This document shows, piece by piece, positions 7,476-13,737 of a stretch of 13,737 bases of DNA; within the stretch, counting starts at the first letter, position 1; each line of letters starts with the position of its first letter. The notes under the pieces are model-generated. The model did no database searches. It had not been told where the DNA came from and saw nothing but the letters and a program-made list of their open reading frames with translations. The position numbers were made by a program, and so were the translations under genes. Source of the DNA: Bacteroidota bacterium (GTDB taxonomy: Bacteria > Bacteroidota > Bacteroidia > Bacteroidales > UBA1556); assembly GCA_003648395.1 (NCBI GenBank), contig QMPB01000059.1, positions 1-13,737 on the forward strand, written 5' to 3'.

Positions 7476-7930
7476 GCTAGGCCAAGAGCTTTCTCCAATA
7501 TATCGGGGGCTTCATATTCCATCGGATAATGAGGAATGCCGCCTTCCATAAATTTGCTGCCACAGATTATGAAACCTGCTTGCTTATAAAAGTCCACAGC
7601 ATATTCTTGAGAGTTGAGCATTATTCGTTTTTTAAGAGGGCGCACATCGTTTAGCATATAGCGCATTATATCGCGTCCAAGACCTTTGCCTCTCGCCACT
7701 TTAAGGATTGCAAATCGCTCAAATTTAATTACATCATCAACTATTCGATATCTAGCTGTACCAACAGCTTTACGCTTACGATAAATAAGAAAATGCGTAC
7801 AATCTTCTTCATATTCCCACTCTATTTCCTGAGGAACTTTTTGCTCATTCACAAAAACCTCAACTCTGATTTCCATTGCAAGCTTATGAAGTTCCTTATT
7901 ATCAAAATCAAATTTTACAATCTTACCCAT
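7460..7930 (-). CDS. GNAT-family N-acetyltransferase, ElaA/YjcF-like
   Basis: A 156-residue acetyltransferase predicted to move an acetyl group from acetyl-CoA to an amine; the substrate is not predictable. The N-terminus with RVEVFVNEQKVPQEIEW (residues 22-38) is characteristic of the ElaA/YjcF group. The acetyl-CoA pyrophosphate loop is RGKGLG (80-85). LNSQEYAVDFYKQAGF (105-120) and GIPHYPMEYE (131-140) complete the fold. Its ATG (7928-7930) overlaps the stop of the histidine kinase gene (7923-7925) by 8 nt, so translation is very likely coupled, and a role in the same pathway is plausible but unproven. The last four residues (VCRR) and the TAG come from the heptamer array at 7392-7475, so the natural C-terminus was probably altered by the repeat, past the conserved domain. 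Confidence 0.88.
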   Translation of the reverse strand: MGKIVKFDFDNKELHKLAMEIRVEVFVNEQKVPQEIEWEYEEDCTHFLIYRKRKAVGTARYRIVDDVIKFERFAILKVARGKGLGRDIMRYMLNDVRPLKKRIMLNSQEYAVDFYKQAGFIICGSKFMEGGIPHYPMEYEAPDILEKALGLAVCRR

Positions 7931-10900
7931 TACTTATCTTTATTGTAAATACAGTCCCTTTTTCAGGCTCTGAAACAAAATCTATTTCGCCATTGCTATT
8001 ACTAACAATATTTCTAACCATCGCTAGCCCAAGGCCCGAGCCTTTGGTCTTAGTAGTAAAGTTAGGAACAAATATCTTATGCCTCATATCACTTTCAATA
8101 CCATGACCATTATCGGCAAAAGTAATAACTACATTATTTTCTGCAACTATTACATTTATATCAATAATAAGTTCCCTATTGGCAATGGCAGCCTGAATAC
8201 TATTTTTAATTAGGTTATTAAAAACCCGAATCCACTGGTTTTTGTCAATATATAAATTTACGTCTTCGTCAAAATTCACATTAATAATAACATCCGAATA
8301 ATCCTTATAAATATCTACTGCGGTATTAATTATTGACTCCAGATTATTGATTTCCATTGTTGATTTTGGCATATCTGCAAAATCTGAAAAGGCTGTAGCA
8401 ATATCAGTAAGATTATCTATTTGCTCAATAAGTGTATTCGATAATGCTTGGAGCCTCTCTTTATTATCACTTCTATTTTCGTCGTATGAGTGTATCATAT
8501 ATTGCACAGAGAGCTTCATTGGAGTAAGTGGATTTTTAATCTCATGAGCTACCTGCTTAGCCATTTCACGCCAAGCAGTTTCTCTTTCACTCTTGGCAAG
8601 CCGTTCGCTACTCAGTGCAAGGGCATCAATCATTCTGTTATATTCAACAACCAAAGTCTCTATTTCCTCAATCCCAGTCCATTTTATCTTACTGTTTTCA
8701 TTACCAATACTCACCATCTGAAACTTTTCTTTAAGCATATGCAATGGTTGCGAAATATACTTACTCACAAATAAAATAATAAGAATAGCGATCACCACTA
8801 TTAGCACATAAACATTCATAAGTGCCATTAAAAGAGTAGATATTTCACTTTTAAGAACCTCTTCCCGAGCAAAATATGGTAAATTTATAAAAGCTATTAT
8901 TTCATCATTAGAATTATGAAATGCCATGTATGCCGAAGAAAACTTCAGAGAACCTATATTCTCTCTATCTATATAAATACTCTGATGGTCGTGTTTCAGA
9001 TCCTTTAAAGCCTTTGGGTTCATCAACTCTGACATAAGATTCCTATCAAAAATCTCGTACCTAGTACTCATTAGTAGTTTTCCATCGAGCTGATAAATAT
9101 TTATATCAGTATCAAATACTTTCCCAAATTTATACAATAACGACTGTAGATAATCTGGATCAACTTTTGTTAGATCACTCTCTCCCGACAGCTTATGTTC
9201 AAATTCTATTTGCAGTGCCAAAGAAAGATCGGTAAGTTGATTTCTATTTTTAGAACTATCCAAATCATTAATATACAGCAATGTAATAACACTAATTATA
9301 GCAAATGAGCTTAAGATAATCACCACCATTATTATTTGTAGCCTTTTCCCAAAATTCCACTTTACATTTAATCTCCTAAAAGTATTAATACTATTGAATG
9401 ACAACAGAACAGTGAAAAGTATCCCTAAAAGGATAAATAAATATGAAAAAGGCGCTAGCTGACCAAGCATAGGCTGCTCTTGCAAACTAAGCACAAAAAC
9501 CACATCATCATTTAGCTTATAAACTAAGTGATTATAATTTTTAACAGTCGTAAAACTTAAATCTTTATCACTAATAAAATCCTTTGGAATATGCTCTGGA
9601 AAAGTATAATTCCCATACTTCTCTACCATAATATCATTTTCGTATTTTGCTAATGAATATTTCGATATTTTCACAAATGGATCGTATTCTTTAGCCCTCA
9701 AAACTCTAGTAAAACCCTTTCTTTTGAGCTTAGAGTTTATCTCCATATAAACAGTAAAAACCTGATTTAAGTTCTCTGTATTATTATAAAACCTAAATAC
9801 TCCTAAATAATTTATCTGTCCACTACCATAGTCAAGTCTATATAAGTTTTTATTGTCGGTAAGCTTCCCAAAACTAATAAGGTTTTTATAAAAAAACGTA
9901 TCACAATTTATCTCAATATTTTGAGGGCTTATTAGCAATTGTAAGTCCTTGGTACAAACGGTTGTTTGAAAGTCGTATTTCTTAAAATGCTCTTTATTCT
10001 CAAAATATTTATTCTCTATATAATTAGTAAGGCTATCAAATTCAATATTTTGATTAGCAAACATTGCAATTAATTTCTCATCAGCATATATCTTTTTTGA
10101 TATCTGAGTAAAAAGAAATTCTGCCTGTGGATCTTGATTAACTGCAAGAGTTTGTATTATTGCTTTCCTCTTTATTCTCTCATTTTCTACATTTAAAGTA
10201 TTAAACCAAAAGGCGATTAATATCGAAAACATTAAAAGAAAAACTGTGATAACAGTATTGCCACCAACACTGGTTCTAATATTCACAATAATAATATTTA
10301 CAATACTTAACAGCACAAAGAATAGCAATATAGAATAATCATTATCCCCTCTATAAAGTACTATAAAATACTCAATAATAGAAAATAGAAGTATGCCTAT
10401 AAGATGCTGCGATAGCTTAATTGAAAGCAGTAATTTATGAGTGTTAACAAATACTGTTAAGAATATTGCAATGCTAACACCTATGGATAATATTCCTATA
10501 ATTGCTAAATAAGAAATATTATAAATACTTGAAAAGTTAAATGATATTGTAGAATTAAAAATCAGATCTGATACTATTGCTTTAATAAAATGGAGCAGCA
10601 AAACAAAAACTATAATACTTCCAAAATATAATACAACTTCCCATTTTTTCTTAATACTAAACTCCTCACTTCTAAAAAAGTAATCAATGGAGAATACAAT
10701 AAATAATGCTCCTAACAAATAAAAGAATAATACTCCCAAGTTATCGAAGAATGAAGATGCAAAAGAAAAAGATGAAAAAATTGGACTTTCGTATAATAAA
10801 TCAGGCAATAGTATATTTAAATATAAAAATACTATTATAAGTATTGAAAATATTTTCCCCAAAAGGCTATATATATTATTCTTAATAAATATACTAATCA

Positions 10901-11675
10901 ACTGAGATGCAAATGATATAAGAAAGAGAAATGATAAGATATAAACAATAAAAATACCCCCAATTGTTTTTAATGAGATAAGTATATTTGATTTCCAAAT
11001 TACGCTTACTAAATAATCTCCAGATAGATTGACTAATGCATTTTCTTTAGATTTATCATTAATTAATTCGAGCTGTTTACTAATATCTAGATTGGGATTC
11101 AGTCCACTTTTCAGGTACTCATTGCTAACAGCATAGGAGCTAAATAGTCTGTAAACACACCTTATTGTATACTTCTTGCTAACAACATCTTTAACAATAA
11201 AAGAGCCTATTGGATTTTCATAAAAGAAAGTCTCTCCATTATTTATAGGAGCCTTTATTTCAAAGTTATTATCGGTCCAGGCAATGGTTTCACTTTCGCT
11301 ATCAACAACAAACACATGAATATTATTGGCATTTGCATAATCCATTAAATCTTTGGAGAAATAATATTGCTTATTATCAATAATTGAGGAGTCAATATTT
11401 GGCAAATAATTATGAACTATAAAGTCCATATTATTCTCAACCTCCTCAATATGGTTCTGGAGTTTTATTTGCAAATAATTATTACCAAAGTCACCTGTTT
11501 GAAAATTTGATATTAACAAACTCAGGAAATAAAAAACAACTGATAATACTCCCAATATCCAAATGGATAAAAGTGGTTTTGAGAAAGATTGTTTGTGACT
11601 TGATTCCATAATAATATCGTAAAATAAGACCGTTGCATAATTATGAGTTTTCGGCAATAAAAGCCAATCTTTCAT
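7923..11675 (-). CDS. Large polytopic NtrY-like sensor histidine kinase
   Basis: A 1250-residue membrane kinase. About 12 hydrophobic segments can be seen (near residues 35-57, 232-258, 270-291, 311-333, 346-371, 383-411, 419-440, 447-465, 472-493, 741-760, 776-802 and 943-971). They leave three extracytoplasmic regions (58-231, 494-740, 803-942), the last Cache-like. Positive charges after segments 2, 4, 6, 8 and 10 place the C-terminus in the cytoplasm. There follow a HAMP-like linker (965-1020), HisKA with QVAHEIKNPLTPMKLS and phosphoacceptor His1044, and HATPase_c with the N box NNLIKNSIQA (1153-1162), DNGHGI (1188-1193) and GSGLGLAM (1212-1219). All catalytic boxes look intact. The HEIKNPLTP form is that of NtrY-type (COG5000) kinases, but no response regulator is adjacent. 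Met23 (11607-11609) is a credible alternative start, putting the first 22 codons in the leader. It overlaps the GNAT gene downstream by 8 nt. Confidence 0.93.
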   Translation of the reverse strand: MKDWLLLPKTHNYATVLFYDIIMESSHKQSFSKPLLSIWILGVLSVVFYFLSLLISNFQTGDFGNNYLQIKLQNHIEEVENNMDFIVHNYLPNIDSSIIDNKQYYFSKDLMDYANANNIHVFVVDSESETIAWTDNNFEIKAPINNGETFFYENPIGSFIVKDVVSKKYTIRCVYRLFSSYAVSNEYLKSGLNPNLDISKQLELINDKSKENALVNLSGDYLVSVIWKSNILISLKTIGGIFIVYILSFLFLISFASQLISIFIKNNIYSLLGKIFSILIIVFLYLNILLPDLLYESPIFSSFSFASSFFDNLGVLFFYLLGALFIVFSIDYFFRSEEFSIKKKWEVVLYFGSIIVFVLLLHFIKAIVSDLIFNSTISFNFSSIYNISYLAIIGILSIGVSIAIFLTVFVNTHKLLLSIKLSQHLIGILLFSIIEYFIVLYRGDNDYSILLFFVLLSIVNIIIVNIRTSVGGNTVITVFLLMFSILIAFWFNTLNVENERIKRKAIIQTLAVNQDPQAEFLFTQISKKIYADEKLIAMFANQNIEFDSLTNYIENKYFENKEHFKKYDFQTTVCTKDLQLLISPQNIEINCDTFFYKNLISFGKLTDNKNLYRLDYGSGQINYLGVFRFYNNTENLNQVFTVYMEINSKLKRKGFTRVLRAKEYDPFVKISKYSLAKYENDIMVEKYGNYTFPEHIPKDFISDKDLSFTTVKNYNHLVYKLNDDVVFVLSLQEQPMLGQLAPFSYLFILLGILFTVLLSFNSINTFRRLNVKWNFGKRLQIIMVVIILSSFAIISVITLLYINDLDSSKNRNQLTDLSLALQIEFEHKLSGESDLTKVDPDYLQSLLYKFGKVFDTDINIYQLDGKLLMSTRYEIFDRNLMSELMNPKALKDLKHDHQSIYIDRENIGSLKFSSAYMAFHNSNDEIIAFINLPYFAREEVLKSEISTLLMALMNVYVLIVVIAILIILFVSKYISQPLHMLKEKFQMVSIGNENSKIKWTGIEEIETLVVEYNRMIDALALSSERLAKSERETAWREMAKQVAHEIKNPLTPMKLSVQYMIHSYDENRSDNKERLQALSNTLIEQIDNLTDIATAFSDFADMPKSTMEINNLESIINTAVDIYKDYSDVIINVNFDEDVNLYIDKNQWIRVFNNLIKNSIQAAIANRELIIDINVIVAENNVVITFADNGHGIESDMRHKIFVPNFTTKTKGSGLGLAMVRNIVSNSNGEIDFVSEPEKGTVFTIKISNG

Positions 11676-11786
11676 CCAACTATTTTGTTGTCGATTTTTT
11701 TAAAGTCCTCAGTTACAAAAGTAACCTGCGGGTTTAAAAAATCTGCCGCCTCATATTTGAATAAAATATTGGCTCATGCAACGGTC
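11628..11786. repeat. Widely spaced 11-bp perfect inverted repeat at the kinase gene 5' end
   Basis: GACCGTTGCAT at 11628-11638 and ATGCAACGGTC at 11776-11786 are exact inverted copies about 137 nt apart. The left arm lies in codons 13-16 of the annotated kinase frame, or in the leader if Met23 is the true start; the right arm is in the intergenic region. If transcription begins near 11788, the arms could pair in the leader RNA. Confidence 0.45.
11716..11723 (-). promoter_or_regulatory. Candidate -7 element upstream of the histidine kinase gene
   Basis: On the minus strand TACTTTTG fits TAnnTTTG and would start RNA near 11709, 34 nt before the first ATG. It lies in a small dyad (GTTAC, AAAA, GTAAC; 11712-11725). 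No TTG lies 17-23 nt upstream. A rival element, TAAATTTG at 11795-11802, has TTG 15 nt upstream (11818-11820). The two cannot be ranked from sequence alone. Confidence 0.35.
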
Positions 11787-11891
11787 GTAAAACGCAAATT
11801 TAACATTTTATATGGCTCAATAAACTAAATACTTATTAATGAAAAAGGATGGAGAAAATAATAAGAAACATATGCCTTAGTAAAACACAAG

Positions 11892-13166
11892 CTATTGCTG
11901 TACTTCATCTTTTTGGCTTAAGAAAATTTCACTTTCAGTCATTTTATTAAACCCTTTAATTGCTAATTCTGTAATCTTTTTTATTGCTTCTTTCGGCTCT
12001 GTATTAGCAACACTTTCTTTTTCTCGTTTAAATATTCTTGATGCTTTATTTTGCATCTTCTTTAGAGTTGTAACATCATCTTTATTAGAATCAGAGGGGT
12101 TGTCAGTATCGGTTGCTGTAATTAGAACAGAACTTGTATCCATCACAAAACTTTCTATAGCCATGGCAGTTGCTGCCTCAAACTCAATATCCTTACATTT
12201 ATAAAGTGCTGCATCAATTCCTTTTGCGTCAATACTTACAACTTCATTAATGTCCCTTTTTTGTTGCAAACTTCTTGTTGGGCGATTAGGCTTTACTTGA
12301 GCTTGTTCTTCTACAATAGCTTGTTGCTCTAATATAGTATTATCATTAAGCACCGCTTCCGCATTAGTAACTCCCTCCGAATAATCAACACTGAGTTCCA
12401 ACTTTGCATTACTCTCTATTTGCGAATTTATTCTTTCGAGAGTAGAGCTATAAAAATTGAAGGCCAACAAAAATGCAACTGCTGCTGCTGCCGAATTAAT
12501 ATATTTAGCAATACCAACAAGTCCAATTGTTCTATATTGATATAATGAATCTTTATTTTCAAAAATAATAGTTTTGTCAGCCTCTAACTTAGTATTGCTA
12601 TAAAGCGCATATATTGCTTCTAATTCTTTACTATTATTAATAGCATACTGCAAATCATTAGATTCTTGAGCATTCAAATTATCCTCAATATAATCTATAC
12701 ATTTATTCTCAAATTGGTATTGAGGAATAAAAGAGTCCTCTCCTATTTGCAATAGTTTTAGGCTATCCTTATTCTCAAATACAACATCCTCCGCATTAAT
12801 GGAAGAAACCTCTGCAAATTGATTGAATTCGTCAAGCAAATTAGGGTTTAATTCCAGAAAATCATCAACCTGTATTATCTCATCTTTCGACAGATCTCCT
12901 TCGTGATAAGCAATAAAATAAAATTCGTAATTCTCCTGATTAAGAAGTACCAAGGTATCAAACTGGACTTTCAAACTATCCTTATCGTTAAATGGCTCTA
13001 TACATTGCTCAACCTCATAGTTGGCAATACCATTAAACTCCTCAGCAATAATAGGATTTTGCTCCAAAAACAATACTACCAAAGCACGAGTATCCTCATC
13101 TAGATTTCCGTCAAGGAAGTCGATCAAGAACTCTTCGTAATTTGATATATTTATTGTCTTTTGCAT
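11892..13166 (-). CDS. Putative membrane anti-sigma factor with triplicated N-terminal domain
   Basis: A 424-residue protein with no family I can name with certainty. Residues 10-208 are three tandem units of about 71 residues. Each has a helical anti-sigma-like segment with an acidic-turn motif (DGNL 19-22, EGDL 89-92, EDNL 161-164), followed in the first two by FLE(Q/L)NP, and closes with a KDSL signature (62-65, 133-136, 205-208). The D/E-G-x-L turn plus helices resembles the zinc-free N-terminal domain of Bacteroidota anti-sigma and FecR-type regulators. One membrane segment follows (about 214-238, with an Ala-rich core), then a roughly 185-residue, low-complexity, charged C-terminal region expected in the periplasm. 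The start lies 13 nt after the stop of the ECF sigma gene, so it is co-transcribed and is most simply the cognate anti-sigma factor, holding sigma at the membrane until an envelope signal arrives. That role is inference from architecture and position. Confidence 0.8.
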   Translation of the reverse strand: MQKTINISNYEEFLIDFLDGNLDEDTRALVVLFLEQNPIIAEEFNGIANYEVEQCIEPFNDKDSLKVQFDTLVLLNQENYEFYFIAYHEGDLSKDEIIQVDDFLELNPNLLDEFNQFAEVSSINAEDVVFENKDSLKLLQIGEDSFIPQYQFENKCIDYIEDNLNAQESNDLQYAINNSKELEAIYALYSNTKLEADKTIIFENKDSLYQYRTIGLVGIAKYINSAAAAVAFLLAFNFYSSTLERINSQIESNAKLELSVDYSEGVTNAEAVLNDNTILEQQAIVEEQAQVKPNRPTRSLQQKRDINEVVSIDAKGIDAALYKCKDIEFEAATAMAIESFVMDTSSVLITATDTDNPSDSNKDDVTTLKKMQNKASRIFKREKESVANTEPKEAIKKITELAIKGFNKMTESEIFLSQKDEVQQ

Positions 13167-13179
13167 ATTATATTTCTAA

Positions 13180-13665
13180 TTAAATTACCATTTTTAAACT
13201 TCCAATATATTTCTTAAGAGCCACTCTTGCTCTATAAATATATACCTTCACTTGCGATTCGTTTAAACCAACAATCTCGCCAATTTCTTTATAATTATAC
13301 CCTTCGTAATCCCTTAAAAGAATAACCGATTTTTGAACTTCTGGCAATTTTTCTAATGCATCTTTTAACACTTCCTGAATATCAGAATACGAATTATACT
13401 CCACAAGCTCTCGCTCAAGAAAACCATCATCCACATTACCTTTTCTATCCTTACGAATATAATCGATCATGGTATGATATGCGGCGGTAAAAAGATATGA
13501 CTTTGCCTTATTCCCATCCACATTCTTACGCTTTATCCACATTTTGGTAAAGGCATCTTGTACAATATCCTTAGCAGTATCAGCATCTCGAAGACTTTTC
13601 AAGATAAACCTATACACACCATCGGAATGATCATCAACACATTTATTAAATTCTCGCGTAGTCAT
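13180..13665 (-). CDS. ECF-family RNA polymerase sigma factor (sigma-70 regions 2 and 4)
   Basis: A 161-residue extracytoplasmic-function sigma factor. Region 2 covers about residues 5-75, with the core-binding helix DIVQDAFTKMW (33-43) and the -10-reading segment AKSYLFTAAYHTMIDYIRK (54-72). Region 4 covers about 97-152, with the helix-turn-helix YKEIGEIVGLNESQVKVYIY (125-144) followed by RARVALKKYI. Region 3 is absent, as expected for the ECF group, and there is no extra C-terminal domain. The ATG at 13663-13665 precedes a typical compact N-terminus. It is transcribed with the anti-sigma-like gene 13 nt downstream. Its targets cannot be read from the window; control of an envelope or stress regulon is the usual role. 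A -7 element near the window edge suggests its own promoter. Confidence 0.95.
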   Translation of the reverse strand: MTTREFNKCVDDHSDGVYRFILKSLRDADTAKDIVQDAFTKMWIKRKNVDGNKAKSYLFTAAYHTMIDYIRKDRKGNVDDGFLERELVEYNSYSDIQEVLKDALEKLPEVQKSVILLRDYEGYNYKEIGEIVGLNESQVKVYIYRARVALKKYIGSLKMVI

Positions 13666-13723
13666 TTATCATATAGTATTATTCTGTTCGTATGCTGTGA
13701 CGCATAATAATCCTAATTAGTTA

Positions 13724-13731
13724 CAAAGATA
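13724..13731 (-). promoter_or_regulatory. -7 element of the sigma/anti-sigma operon promoter
   Basis: On the minus strand TATCTTTG fits the housekeeping TAnnTTTG consensus; RNA would begin near 13717, giving a leader of about 50 nt. The expected -33 element falls at or beyond the window end, so it cannot be checked. The leader contains a small inverted repeat, TATGC (13691-13695) and GCATA (13702-13706). Confidence 0.5.
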
Positions 13732-13737
13732 TTTAAA

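Noticed and set aside
7006..7551. A 181-codon open frame on the plus strand across the fmt start and the heptamer array
   Set aside because: It runs antisense to the secure N-terminal coding region of fmt and the GNAT C-terminus. Its Ser/Gln- and Leu/Pro-rich middle is just the translated heptamer repeat, and no domain is visible.
264..13665. No gene in the window ends in TGA (about half TAG, half TAA), raising the idea of TGA recoding
   Set aside because: All frames are complete under the standard code, with conserved C-termini in fmt, HU and the sigma factor. The sample is only about ten genes in AT-rich DNA, so no recoding is needed.
1..13737. CRISPR array, tRNA or rRNA genes, insertion sequence or prophage
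   Set aside because: No regularly spaced direct repeats with unique spacers, no cloverleaf or rRNA-like sequence, and no transposase, integrase or paired terminal repeats were seen.

Overview
The window is AT-rich and reads as a chromosomal segment from a member of the Bacteroidota. Three things point there: a very large secreted protein ends in a type IX secretion (T9SS) type A sorting domain; starts lack Shine-Dalgarno sequences and sit in A-rich leaders; and several upstream regions carry the phylum's -7 promoter word TAnnTTTG, twice with a TTG-type -33 element. The T9SS cargo suggests a free-living or environmental lineage, but the order or genus cannot be fixed from this sequence.

Layout, left to right. 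The end of an unidentified plus-strand gene (2-169) runs into a perfect 34-bp palindrome (208-241) that probably terminates both this gene and the convergent gene opposite. All other genes are on the minus strand. 264-4268 encodes a 1334-residue secreted protein with about 14 GloVer-type repeats, an Ig-like domain, a series of Cys-paired Ig/PKD-like repeats and a T9SS sorting domain. A gene-free stretch holding its promoter follows. Next come a one-nucleotide-spaced pair, a TrmH/SpoU RNA 2'-O-methyltransferase (4988-5677) and an SRPBCC/AHSA1-like protein (4606-4986); then an HU gene (5770-6033) with its own promoter and terminator; then fmt (6369-7316).

A heptanucleotide repeat array (7392-7475) lies between fmt and an ElaA-like GNAT acetyltransferase (7460-7930) and supplies the last codons and the stop of the acetyltransferase. 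The acetyltransferase overlaps by 8 nt the end of a 1250-residue NtrY-like sensor histidine kinase (7923-11675). This kinase has about 12 predicted membrane segments and three extracytoplasmic regions, and no response regulator is adjacent. Upstream of it, at the right end, an ECF sigma factor gene (13180-13665) is followed after 13 nt by a single-pass membrane protein (11892-13166). The N-terminal half of that protein is three tandem copies of an anti-sigma-like helical unit, so it is very probably the cognate anti-sigma factor.

How the genes work together: fmt, trmH and hup are housekeeping (translation initiation, RNA modification, nucleoid structure). The right half is envelope-signalling equipment: a sigma/anti-sigma pair, and a large membrane kinase coupled to an acetyltransferase. 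The most unusual items are the triplicated anti-sigma architecture, the 12-pass kinase, the 14-repeat propeller-like secreted protein whose repeat register is split between its ends, and the heptamer array that runs into a coding region.
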